Shown here: positions 53,238-63,390 of the stretch, piece by piece
How positions within the stretch are numbered: position 1 is the stretch's first letter
Layout: each line of letters opens with the position of its first letter
Assembly (NCBI GenBank): GCA_951804985.1
Contig: OX638135.1
Coordinates: forward strand, 39,840,002-39,904,001
Length of the DNA: 64,000 bases
From: Dryomyza anilis
Lineage: Eukaryota > Arthropoda > Insecta > Diptera > Dryomyzidae
Direction: 5' to 3'
Notes under the pieces: generated by a model
Databases searched by the model: none
The model's input: only the letters and a program-made list of their open reading frames with translations
What the model was told of the DNA's origin: nothing
Program-made: the position numbers and the translations under genes

Positions 53238-54057
53238 TGATGAGTAATGAACTAAATACTACCATAGTCTTTTTTATTGGTGGGGTGGCAGACTCCATCT
53301 CCAGGGTGGCAGACTCCATCTCCCAAATTTATGAGACAGCTAGGAATCTAGAGGAGGATAACGACAACGCAGCGGTTCCCATACAAGTAGAGGAAAGTGT
53401 CGGTTCGGCTATGCCTACGACTAATCCTCCACTGTATGGCTGCTCGACAGTGTTGTTTCCTCTCAGGGCTCCTTTCTGTCACGTATTTGGAAACATGGGT
53501 CGATCGAAGGAAAGTAGTGTCTTACCAGCATCTAATCCTAGAGAGACCGACGCCCAACAAGCTAAACTTCCATTGGAGACCGGACCGGATCTCTGAATAC
53601 AGAGGTCAGGTTGTCCGATGCCCAGGTGAGTAGGAGAAGAAAGAATAAAGCGAAAGATCGCAAAGAGGCTGAAAAGGCTAAAGGCGACGCTGGAGCTTTC
53701 TCTTCCTCAGCTACCACAGCAAAACGCGATAGATCGGTGGAGGTTACTCCGACTGAAGCCGGACCATCCGCTTTCAGCGGAGACGAACCTAAACGCAGGC
53801 GAGCAATATGCTGGATACCTGGTCCTATCAGGAAAACAGCGGAAGTGTTGGCCTGCCTACGTGCTCAGAACCAGGGCATCGAAACGAACGGATGGAAAAT
53901 CTATAGCCATAAACCAGAGCGAGGTCCGGAGGACAAGGAGGGCTCAACACTGGTTGTTGGCTTAGACCAGAAGTCGTTAGATGTCATGCTATCTAAGTAC
54001 GACAACCATCTAAACTTATTCTTTGGACGGATCAAATTCCGAATCAATTCCAAATGA
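53238..54057 (+). pseudogene. LINE ORF1 (RNA-binding protein) remnant
   Basis: From an ATG at 53238 the frame runs through a helical, acidic N-terminal part to 53596. After a frameshift it continues at 53599-54057 with a Lys/Arg-rich stretch (SRRRKNKAKDRKEAEKAKG), a Pro/Ser linker, and a C-terminal block (GSTLVVGLDQKSLDVM ... FFGRIKFRI) resembling DUF4780 of insect LINE ORF1 proteins. It would coat the element RNA. A tandem 21-bp duplication (53283-53324) repeats the VADSIS motif. Confidence 0.65.
53283..53324. repeat. 21-bp tandem duplication in ORF1
   Basis: GGGTGGCAGACTCCATCTCC occurs twice head to tail. The length is a multiple of three, so it keeps frame. Confidence 0.9.
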
Positions 54058-54094
54058 AGAGGCATATGATGAGAAACGAGTTAATTATTCTGTC

Positions 54095-57000
54095 ATGATA
54101 TTTACTCAGATAAATCTGCAACATTCTAAAGCTGCTACCGCTTTACTAGGTAAGCGGCTCTCCATGTTGCATACATTACCTCACATCACAGCTATTCAAG
54201 GACCATGGGTGTATAACAAACGCATCTGTGGTCTTAGTGAACTACGTGGTGAAACCATACTATACGATGAGCAAGCCGCAAGGCCTAGAAGCTGTCTTAT
54301 AGTATCGAAACACTTTGCTGTCACCAAGTTAACCCAATTCTGTGGGCAAGACCTGGTAGCAGCCAAAGTGAGCTATGAAAGCGATAGTGGATGGAAACAT
54401 CTGATTGTCGCCTCAGGCTACTTCCCCTATGACTCACTACTGCCTCCTCCGCCAAAGGCAATTGTTGAGCTCATAGAGTACTGTGATCTTAAGGAGACCG
54501 GCCTTATTCTTTGCTGTGACGCTAATGCTCAACACACTGTGTGGGGCAGCAGTAAATGCAACGCGCGAGGTACCAGACTCCTTGACTTCATCATGACCTC
54601 CAATCTGAACATTCACAACACTAGTTTTGTACGAACATGTCCGGTACGAAAAACGTTATCTAGACCTCCCGTTCCTTGGTGGAACGCTTGTCTTGAAACC
54701 TTGCGCAAGGATTCCAGAAAGCTTCTAAATAGGGCCCTAAGGAGCAACATAGACTCTGACTGGTTTCTTTATCGAGCTAAGCAGAAAGAGTATAAGAAAC
54801 GAATTCGTAAATCGAAAAGTGTTTCCTATAAAGACTTCTGCAGTTGCATCGAATCCTGCAGTGAGACTAGCAGATTGGTCAAGATTCTTAAAAGAGACCG
54901 AACTGCTCGACTGGACTCACTGCGGAGACCTGATGGCTCGTATACTGAGTCTAAGACAGAGGTACTCAGTGTCCTAGTTGAGACTCACTTTCCGGGAAAT
55001 CAAATCCACATAGGGCCACTTTGTAATCCCAGCACTGGGGACTGCAATAACAACTCTAATGTGACAAAACATGACTGGCAGGTTGTCAGATTGGTTGTGT
55101 ACGATGAAGCCATCCAATACGCAGTGGCCTCTTTTGATGGCTTCAAGTCACCTGGACCGGATGGCATCTACCCAGTCATGCTACAGGAAGGTATAACCCA
55201 ATTGCTACCATGCCTAAAGAAGATCTTTAGAGCAAGTCTTGCATGGGCATACATTCCGACATCCTGGCGTTTAGTTAAAGTAGCCTTCATTCCTAAAGTT
55301 GGAAGAGAAGACTATTCCATAGCCAAGAGCTTCAGACCCATTAGTATGATGTCCTTCATACTAAAGTGTCTAGAAAGACTAGTTGAGCTGCACATCAGAA
55401 AAACATCGCTGTCAAGGTACCCACTATTATCTAGTCAACATGCCTACCAACGTGGAAAATCCTGTGAAACAGCATTGCAACATCTGGTTGGCCGGATCGA
55501 GCATGCTTTTCAGAGGAAGATGTACGTGATGAGTATATTTGTTGACATCGAGGGTGCTTTTGATAATGCGACTTTTGATAAAATGTGTGACGCAGCTAGA
55601 ACGCATGGAATAGATGAAACATTGGTCAAATGGCTAAGGTCAATGCTAATGTTTAGGACCATCACTTCTCAGGCGGAGTGCGGTCAGTATATTATGGCAG
55701 GGGTGAATAGAGGTTGTGAATAGAGGTTGTCTCTCCCCTGCTCTGGTGTATGCTGGTTGACTCTCTAGTCAACGATCTCGATGGACCAGGTGTCTATTCC
55801 CAGGCCTATGCAGATGATGTTGTCATTCTTGCCACAGGCTTTTCCCTCAATGAGGTCTGTGTTAAAACACAAAACTCATTGAACCGAATTGACAGCTGGT
55901 GTACTGTAAATGGACTTTCCGTCAACCCTCACAAAACAGGGATTGTTCTCTTCACTTGGAAAAGAATAATGACAGGATTATCTCTACCAGTACTTAAGGG
56001 TGTCACTATTCCTCTGTCTAACGAAGTAAAATATCTGGGCTTAACTCTAGATAGTAAACTACTTTGGACAAAACATATTGAAAATAAAATTTCGCGAGCA
56101 TTGAATGCCTTCTGGCAATGCAGAGGAATTTTTGGGAAGACATGGGGACTATCGCCGAGCAAAACCTTATGGATTTACACGGCAATGATAAGACCGATGA
56201 TATCATATGCATCGGTAGTCTGGTGGAACAAGCTGTCGCGAAAATGCGTGACAACTAGTCTTGCCAAGATTCAGAGAACCGTGTGTCTGGGTGTTACGGG
56301 TGCCTTTCCCACTACACCTGGCCCAGCACTGAATGCAATCTTAAACCTACCACCACTTGACATCTTCATCAGAGGCGAAGCCATGAAAGGCTGCTGGAGA
56401 CTAAAACGAGGTGGTTTCTGGTTTAATGTTCCCTGGAATATCTCTGACATTGCACTTGACACTCCATTAGACACCTGTCTACTGGAGATGCCCTCTGATG
56501 CAATGATAACAGAAATATTACCAAGACGAAATTTTGAGGTCTGCCAACCTGACATTCAAGACTGGCTAACGCCTGACTGTGAGCCAGGTAGAGGGTCACA
56601 CCGCATTTTCACAGACGGCTCCAGAACCGATCAGGTATCTGGTGCTGGAGTGTTTGTGGAACCGGATGACCGCAGACTTCACTTCGCCATAGGCGACAAT
56701 GCCTCGGTATTTTAAGCCGAAGTCTATGCTATACTTATGGCTATGGACTACATTGCGGATAATAGATGGCAGAACAGGGCTATATCAGTTTGCAGCGATA
56801 GTCAGGCTGCTCTTATGGCTTTGAACAACCAGGTCATCACATACGTCAATGCAGATCACGTCTCAATTGTGTTGGTAAATACAATACACTGAAATTGATT
56901 TGGGTGCCGGGCCATAAAGGAGTTTCGGGCAATGAAACATCTGACGAACTAGCACGTGCTGGATCTGAGGATAATCCATTTGGATCAGAACCTGTGCTTG

Positions 57001-57422
57001 GACTACCTGCATCTACGGGAAAATTCGTCATCAGCTCTTGGGTCGCCTCCGCACACAAGAGCAGATGGCTGAATGAGACGAAATGCAGATTCTCCAAGCT
57101 CATGACACCGACGATAACCAAAAGATCGGCCTCGTTTCTACTTTCCTTAAGTAGAAAGGAGTGCAGAAAACTGACGGGACTTCTAACGGGACACAACGCA
57201 TGTGAAAAACACATGAACGCAATCGGCCTGGCCGAAAGCGCCTTATGTTCTGCCTGCTACGAAGAAACTGGCACCACAGAGCACTATCTCTGTGATTGTC
57301 CAGCATTTTCTAGAATTAGAAGGCAGATCTTTGGCACAGACGTGACGAGAGAGGATCAGCTTCACTCTCTATCACACAATAGCCTTCTAAGATTCAATAA
57401 TGAATCTAAGAAGTATCATTAA
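54095..57422 (+). pseudogene. LINE ORF2: endonuclease, reverse transcriptase, RNase H
   Basis: From the ATG at 54095: an apurinic-type endonuclease (QINLQHSKA, ITAIQGPWV, CCDANAQHTVWGS), an RT (SFRPISMMSF, FVDIEGAFDN, AYADDVVILA at 55807-55836), an RNase H (RIFTDGSR, AEVYAI, CSDSQAAL, WVPGHKGVSGNE), and a Cys/His knuckle (CSACYEE ... H ... C) at about 57250-57302. Breaks: the endonuclease Glu in the QEPW motif is Gly (54200-54202). The stretch with the endonuclease SDH motif is deleted. RT motif B is destroyed by a TAG and frame change beside a 13-bp direct repeat (55703-55728). A TAA at 56713 replaces a Gln-like codon in RNase H, and a frameshift follows before 56895. The YADD and RNase H acidic residues remain. 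Confidence 0.85.
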
Positions 57423-57506
57423 AAACCAGGGAACTGGATCACAGCACAATGGATATAACCCTGTCTGAGTGCTGTGGCTCTATTTTTTATCCCACATTAA
57501 AAAAAA

Positions 57507-57517
57507 GGACTACTACT
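57507..57517. repeat. Target-site duplication, right copy
   Basis: GGACTACTACT directly follows the LINE A-run and equals 53104-53114. Confidence 0.85.
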
Positions 57518-59245
57518 TTTGTAATGGGTCTTGTAGTAGTCCCTTTGGTCGTTCGAATATCAACGACTCTGGTTCTTGAGTCTGATTTGTTTTTACTACT
57601 CGCCCTAGGGTCCACTCGTTTGGGGGTAAATTCGTGTCGAATAACAACGAGATCATTTACTTCTACGCATTTCTGGGGGTTTTTCAATTTATAGCGTTTA
57701 TGTAATTCTTTAAGATATTCATCTTTCCATCTGTTACAGAAATGGTGATGTAGTATCTTCAGCTTCAGCCAACGATTAACAACATTTAGGGTCGAATTGT
57801 TTAAATCGGGTTCAACTGGGGTCAATAACGGAGTACCAATTAGAAAGTGTCCTGGGTTCAAAGGCGAAAAAATTCGCTTGAAGGTCTTAAGGGTCGTGTA
57901 TTAAGGCAACCTTCAATTCGTGCAAGTAATGTCGAAATCTCTTCGAACGTAAATCTTTGACTTCCAGATATCTTTTTTAAATGTGTCTTGAAACTTTTAA
58001 CGCCGGTTTCCCAGAGTCCACCCATGTGTGGAGCTCTGGGTGGATTAAAATGCCAGGTAAGTTTTTATGACTGTGGGTCGCTGCGACTTGGGTCTGCAGT
58101 GTATTTTTAATTTTTTGCCGATCTTTTTTCAGCATTTGTGCTGCGCCAACAAAATTTGTTCCGTTGTCGGAGTAAAAGGAGACAGGATATCCGCGCCTCG
58201 AACAAAATAGGGAAAAAGCCGCTAAAAAGGCTTGGGTCGTAAGATCACTGGCTGGTTCAAGATGAACCGCTTTTGTTGCAAAGCAAACAAACACACACAC
58301 ATAACCTTTTGTAATCAAACAGGCTCGCCCGGTGTAATTTTTGATTTCAACGGGTCTTGCGAAATCTATACCTGTGTTTGTGAATGGTCGCGTGAGTGTG
58401 GGGCGCTCCGGAGGCAATGCAGCCATTATTTGTGTTTGTTGTTTTTTTTGTGCAACACACACATTTTGCAATTATTAATCTTATTTTTGATCAGGGTATT
58501 GAGCTTAATAATCCAAAATTCAGCTCGTAGTAGCCTTAAAACTAATTGGTTACCACCGTGTAGGGTCACAATATGGCTCATATGGGTCAAGAGTTAAGCA
58601 AGTCTACAATGATATGCTAAAATTATTTGGTGGCGTTCATTATATGTAAGGGTCGGTGACTTAGCTAATCTACCATGTGCTCTTAATAGACCTTTACTGT
58701 ACGACGAGATGGTAAATTATTTCACACGAATCTTAGAACGTATTCTAAGACTCTTAACGCTTTAGGAAGTGTGGAAAATCGTTCTAACACATCCTCTTGG
58801 GTCGTGATCGCAAATGTCTTAATTGGTTTAAGATCAAGGGTCGTGTCGATCAGGGGACATTGACCATTCATCTCTTACGCACCTTAGCCAACTTGGACCG
58901 TTCCACCAGAGTTCATGTTCCGCCAGTTCTAGCGCAGAACAACCGCGAATTGCTACGTCCGCCGGGTTTTCGTTGAATCGACATGTCGCCAATTTTCAAC
59001 ACCAACGCTTTCTGTAATGGTTGAAGTGCGAAATGAGTCCATCTGGGAATCTCAATTCTGTTTTCGATAGATAACCATCGATAAACGATTGCCATCTACC
59101 TTGAGTCAAAGGGTTTAGACTATTGTCCCACTCAGTCTTGTCTAGCCATACCAGTTGCATAATTATTTTGGCGGCCACTATAACTGGCGCTAACCACACC
59201 CAAAGAACGAATCTGTTGGGGCAATCGTCTTTTTTTGCCAACCGA
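57507..59245 (-). pseudogene. pol: BEL/Pao pol: post-RT region, integrase and C-terminus
   Basis: Minus-strand pieces in BEL order are seen. A WLAPVI ... IIMQLVWL block (59241-59080) is followed by NPAD and LWWNGPSW patterns (58975-58890). A strongly degraded stretch (58860-58700) comes next, then the integrase zinc region (HMSHIVTLHGG ... CKMCV, 58590-58460). The core follows with TGIDFARP and YSDNGTNFVG (58400-58150). The WETG block, holding the catalytic Glu (about 58020-58060), is read only after a one-base shift. Last is the C-terminal domain (PGHFLIGTPLL ... RPITKVVVL) at 57855-57507. All three D, D, E residues remain. There are at least three frameshifts or stops. The LINE splits the last codons. 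Confidence 0.8.
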
Positions 59246-60004
59246 TTTATTTAGTTCTGTCAACATTCCACTGATTCAGTTGTTGCAACACCGCGTATCA
59301 GTTCACACAAATAATGAATACAATTGACACAACCAATTTGTTTAGTTTAATTTTAAGGAATCGGAAAATTTGTTGTGCGTTCCCGATATCGAACATTAAC
59401 GACTTCGTGTTTGCAACACGTTGGAGCGCTAGGGCTGCATATAGAAACACAACAGATATAAAGAAAATTGCAAGAACTCTGTACAATAGTATGTCCGTTG
59501 TTGAAGAAAGTGTATTTGGGCATGAAAAAACCGAACAGTAACAACGAACAAGCTTTAAAACAAATCCAAATTTTGTTTTACACGTGGCACGCGCTGACCG
59601 CAGCACAGAAACAACGATGAAATATATGAAGGTTGTGCGACTGATGTTGTCCTGCTTTGGCTTCCCAAAACAGCTGATTCCGCAGTTGAATCAAATAAAT
59701 ATTTATTGGTACAACATAATGTTATATCATTTAGTCAATTTAACCAAATATCTGTTGAGTCAACTAAATATTGGTCATGTCTCATTTTGAATTTAGTTGC
59801 CGTAGCAATGGAAATAAAAAAATTGAAAATGGATAAAAAGTGTGTTTCCCCAATCAATGTTTCAGTTGCTTCAACTAATAGTTGGTTAAGCTTCAAACTA
59901 ATGTTTACCTCAAATGAATTTCAGTTGAGACTGACTACATTTGGAAGATGCAAATGAATATTCTTTGAAACAACTGCACGCCAAGCTATTATTTTTTTCT
60001 GTGT
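59246..60004. mobile_element. Non-coding insertion in BEL RT
   Basis: About 760 bp without a coding pattern separates the RT palm (ends at about 60005, at the Met-Tyr of the MYVDD box) from the WLAPV block at 59241. It has TTTAGTTGACT/AGTCAACTAAA-type motifs and a CTGTG edge at about 60000. BEL sequence normally present between the two blocks is missing, so it is an insertion with deletion or a replacement. Frames inside it do not look real. Confidence 0.5.
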
Positions 60005-60300
60005 ACATGCAGTTTCGTAGAGTATACGAAGCCTGTGGTTGGGTCTCGTGTACGTCTTGCGCTAATTGCTGTAGGGTCCGAATGACAAGGTAAGGGGCAC
60101 AGTTAACACCAAATGTAACTGTTTGCAACTCATAATCCTGAATGGGTTCTTCTAAGGATTTCATAAAAAAATTCTTTGATAGGATGAGTGTGCAGGGTCG
60201 CTGTGCAGGGTCACTTGTCTTAACTACAAGTACTTGCGTTTTGACACTGAAATTCGGGTTAATCGGTGAACGCAATGTCAATAGACACGATTTGGACGCA
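60005..60300 (-). pseudogene. pol: BEL/Pao reverse transcriptase fragment
   Basis: The minus frame carries SLEEPIQDYELQTVTFG, CAPYLVIRTLQQLA and then RNCMY, which is the BEL palm just before the YVDD active site. The active-site Asp pair is cut off by the insertion at 60004. The upstream side ends near 60300, where Copia sequence begins, so the gag, protease and early RT of this BEL copy are absent. Confidence 0.75.
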
Positions 60301-60311
60301 GTGGCTGCAAT

Positions 60312-60383
60312 TGTTTGTTTTATAATGAGTTTTTTTCAAATTGAATATTTTGACAAAGCTAATACTAACTCTTAAATTTAACA
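60312..60383 (-). repeat. Candidate truncated Copia 3' LTR
   Basis: Read on the minus strand, the segment begins TGTTAAATTT directly after a GTGGGGA purine tract and ends AAACA beside BEL coding sequence. The Copia frame stops inside it, as happens in some Copia elements. At 72 bp it is shorter than usual Copia LTRs, so it may be only a fragment. Confidence 0.35.
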
Positions 60384-61004
60384 TCCCCACTAGAATTTGC
60401 ATGTATCAATCCTAGGAGGTTACAGCTATATTTATGTTTACTTAATACTAAACCCTTTGTCAGCACGTCCACCACCATATCTTCCGTGCAGAGATATTCA
60501 ATCAGCAACTTCCGTTCGTTGACTAAGATTCGCACAAAATGATGTCGTATATCGATGTGCTTGGAACTACCGTGGTACATACCATTCTGCGACAAGTTGA
60601 TTGCGCTCTTGTTGGCACAATATAGTACCATTCTAAATTGTCCAGATATATTGAGCAGCTCCCAGAACAAGTCCATCAGCCACAGAGCATCTTGTGATGC
60701 GGATGCCAGAGCCATGTACTCTGCTTCTGTTGTAGACAGGGCTACAGTCGGTTGCCTTTTTTGATCCCCACGAAATGGAGCCGCCTTGGTGATTGAAAAC
60801 AAATCCAGTTACCGATTTTCGCGCATCGATATCGCTTGGCCAGTCTGCATCGGAATAGCCTTCCAGTGTTTCTTTGTCATCACGATCAAACTCGATTTTC
60901 GCGCCTTTTGTTCCTTTTCTATGGCGCATAATGCGCTTCACAGCAGTCCAGTGCGATTTCCGGGGTTGTTGTTGTACTTGGACAACATCCTCACTGCAAA
61001 ACAT
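60365..61004 (-). pseudogene. pol: Copia RNase H
   Basis: The frame 61004-60760 has the YSDADWPSDIDARKSVTGFVF block. After a short frame-shifting insertion near 60763 the reading continues with ALSTTEAEYMALASASQD and SKHIDIRHHFVR (to 60365). The family cuts RNA in RNA-DNA hybrids. Most catalytic acidic residues are visible but the frame is broken. Confidence 0.8.
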
Positions 61005-61980
61005 AAGTCTGGCCTACTTACTTGCGCTGCGTACATTATGCTGCCGATGGCTTCTTGATATGGAACTGTCTTCATATATTCTCGCTCTTCTTCGGACGAT
61101 GGACACAGCTTTCGACAGTTTTTGATTGATGTCAATAGGCGTCGTAAGCGGCTTGCAGTCATCCATCTGAAATCGCTTCCATGATGTAGCGTTTTTGATC
61201 GATCCATATCTTGCCATTAAGATGATTTCGCGTAATCTGCATACCAAGAATAAACTTTGCTTCGCCTAAGTCTTTCATCTTGAAATGCTGCTTAAGATTG
61301 TCCTTAATGTGCTTCTTATATGCAACATTGTTTGTGAATATAAGAATGTCATCCACATATATTGCCACGTACGTCATTTCATTCTGCTTTACTTTGTAAT
61401 AGATGCACGGGACTGTCTTTGATTGACTCAATCCAATGGTCTTCAGTATCTTGTTCAGCTTTTGGTTCCAAACTCTGCTCGATTGCTTCAGTCCGTATAA
61501 TAATTTTTTCAGATTACAAACTTTTCCTCTCTGCACGGCAAATCCCTCTGGATGCTTCATTAAGATCTCCTCATCTAGCTCACTTTGTAAGAAAGCGGTC
61601 ACCCCGTCCATTTGATCGATGTCGAGATCAAAACGGACAGCCAATCTCAGCAGTAAGCAAATGATGCATACCTTACTACTGGCGAAAACGTCTCATGATA
61701 GTCGATGCCATACCGCTGCGAGTAGCCTTTAATTACTAACCTCGCCTTGTAGCGCTCTACGTCGCCGATTTCATCGCGTTTTGTCCTGAAGGTCCATTTG
61801 CAGTCGATGGGTTTTTTTCCTACAGGCAACTGCACCGGCTCCCACGTATTATTCTCTTGCAATGAACTAAACTCATCTTCCATCGCCGTTCTCCACTCGT
61901 CTGAATTACTGGTTCTCAATGCTTCCTTTACAGTCTTGGGATCATCAGTTTCGAGTTAACTAGCAACATAGGACACATAT
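61005..61980 (-). pseudogene. pol: Copia reverse transcriptase
   Basis: The blocks W..A...E..SL..N.TWE, CKWTFRTKRD, YKARLVIKGYSQ and FSPVV (61919-61660) run to a frameshift. Then come DVTAF-like QMDGVTAFLQ, KLLYGLKQSSRVWN and AIYVDDILIF (61644-61350). After another shift near 61200 the SIMYAAQVSRPDL block follows (61130-61010). The YVDD box is intact. An in-frame TAA near 61957 lies in the upstream linker. Confidence 0.85.
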
Positions 61981-62123
61981 CCATCACGAACTGGTGGCTT
62001 TCGATTTCGTGTTGATCTTCTTAGCTCTGTTGCAGGCTTTTCATCTCTAGCGTGTGCGATTCCATCATCTGATGTTATCTCGATGACATCATCACCAGAC
62101 GAAAAATCGTCCTCGGCGTCATC

Positions 62124-62765
62124 TGGCTACATTACTGTAGGATTTTCTTCCACAGTATTTTCTTCTGGTATTTCCCCCACTGAATCGCACATCGGTGAGG
62201 TGAAGTAGAAGTCGTCAACCTGCGCAGAAACTTTCTTGAAGGTTTTCGTTTCCATGAAAACAGCATTCCTGGAAATCACCACCTCGCTCTTCAAAGGATC
62301 ATAGAAGCGATATGACCGCGGATGCAAGGAGTAGCCAACAAAGATCACTCTTTGCCTTTTGCATCCAGCTTCCTCCTTTTATCCTTTGGAATATGAATAA
62401 CAGCCTGGCACCCAAACACTTTTAGATGTTTGACGTTGGGTTTACGGCCAGTCCAAGCTTCTTCTGGTGTTATGTCCTTCAGACCTGCGCACGGCGTCCG
62501 GTTGATGCGGTAAGCAGATGTGTACACCGCCTCAGCAAACAGCGCGCATTTTCAATGATCGTCCGATTCATACGTTGACAATACCATTTTGTGCAGGCGT
62601 ATAGGAACTGTTGTCTGGTGCTGAATACCGGAACTTCTCACAATTTTCTTCATCTTTGAGTTGCAAAATTCTGTGCCGTTGTCGCTACGCAAAGCTTTAA
62701 TGCGCTTTCTAGACTGGTTTTCCGCCATATTCTTAAACTCGACGAATTTTTCATATACTTAATAC
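62124..62765 (-). pseudogene. pol: Copia integrase core and C-terminus
   Basis: Minus-strand pieces include FVEFKNMAENQS and ALRSDNGTEFC-like text (about 62740-62660), then a damaged YTP.QNG block (62600-62580) with indels and a missing stretch. AYRINRTPCAGLKDITPEEAW and a HLKVFGC block follow (62527-62400), and FVGYS with SEVVISRNAVF (62348-62240) closes it. A stop at 62124 ends the frame in the acidic linker. Confidence 0.75.
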
Positions 62766-63390
62766 TTACTTTTCAAAAAAAAACGTTCCCGTTTCGTGCA
62801 AAGGCTGTCGTGTGATCTTCGCTTTAAAACACGGTACGCGTTTTGCCTTCTCAACACCGCTGCTGATGCCACTAACCGCAACACTCACAATCTTCTTGAA
62901 AACGTCGTTGCTCGCAACTCGTTTGTGCCATAATTTGGAGTCCTCTTGTTCACGAGATACGCAAGCCGCTTGTTTACTAGCCTCATTCAAGCGAAACATT
63001 TCATTGATGTGGTCAGCTGTTGCAATAACATCACCTTCAGTGTTGGTAACTTTGCAACCATCATTGTTAAACAGAACTGTATGACCTTTGCTGACAATTT
63101 TCGACACCGACAACAAATTAGTACATAAGTCTGGCACATGCAGAACATCTTGGAATTCGACGTCATATGCTTCGGCTTTATAAGTATCAATAACAATATA
63201 AATTTTTCCGACAACATGCAGACTTGTTTTGTTGGCGACCATAACCTCCTGTTTGTTTGGAATTATCTCGCTCGTAAATTTTTTTTTTTCCGAGCACATA
63301 TGCGACGATGCTCCAGAGTCCAAGTACCACTCCGATTTCTTGATTACCGGAGCTGCAAACGATCCCAGCATCGCTTGACCCTGCCTCTTC
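62766..63390 (-). pseudogene. pol: Copia protease and integrase zinc region
   Basis: The protease has the WYLDSGASSHMC motif (about 63335-63300) with the active-site Asp intact, and the LLSVSKIVSKGHTV block follows. The pre-integrase part keeps LWHKR but has lost the GHLN-like His and part of the Cys pair. The frame ends at 62766 after an expanded T/A run. Confidence 0.8.

Larger units (their letters stand above)
53115..57506 (+). mobile_element. RNase H-bearing LINE (LOA/I-like), nearly full length
   Basis: The element starts CCCCACGTGGTGG, carries ORF1 and an endonuclease-RT-RNase H ORF2, and ends in an A-run (57499-57506). An 11-bp target-site duplication surrounds it, which is diagnostic of target-primed insertion. 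It is about 4.39 kb, shorter than a typical intact element because ORF2 has an internal deletion. Clade assignment rests on the RNase H and a C-terminal Cys/His knuckle; I am not certain between LOA, I and R1. Confidence 0.85.

Noticed and set aside
61362..61664. 100-codon plus-strand ORF
   Set aside because: It is antisense to the Copia reverse transcriptase.
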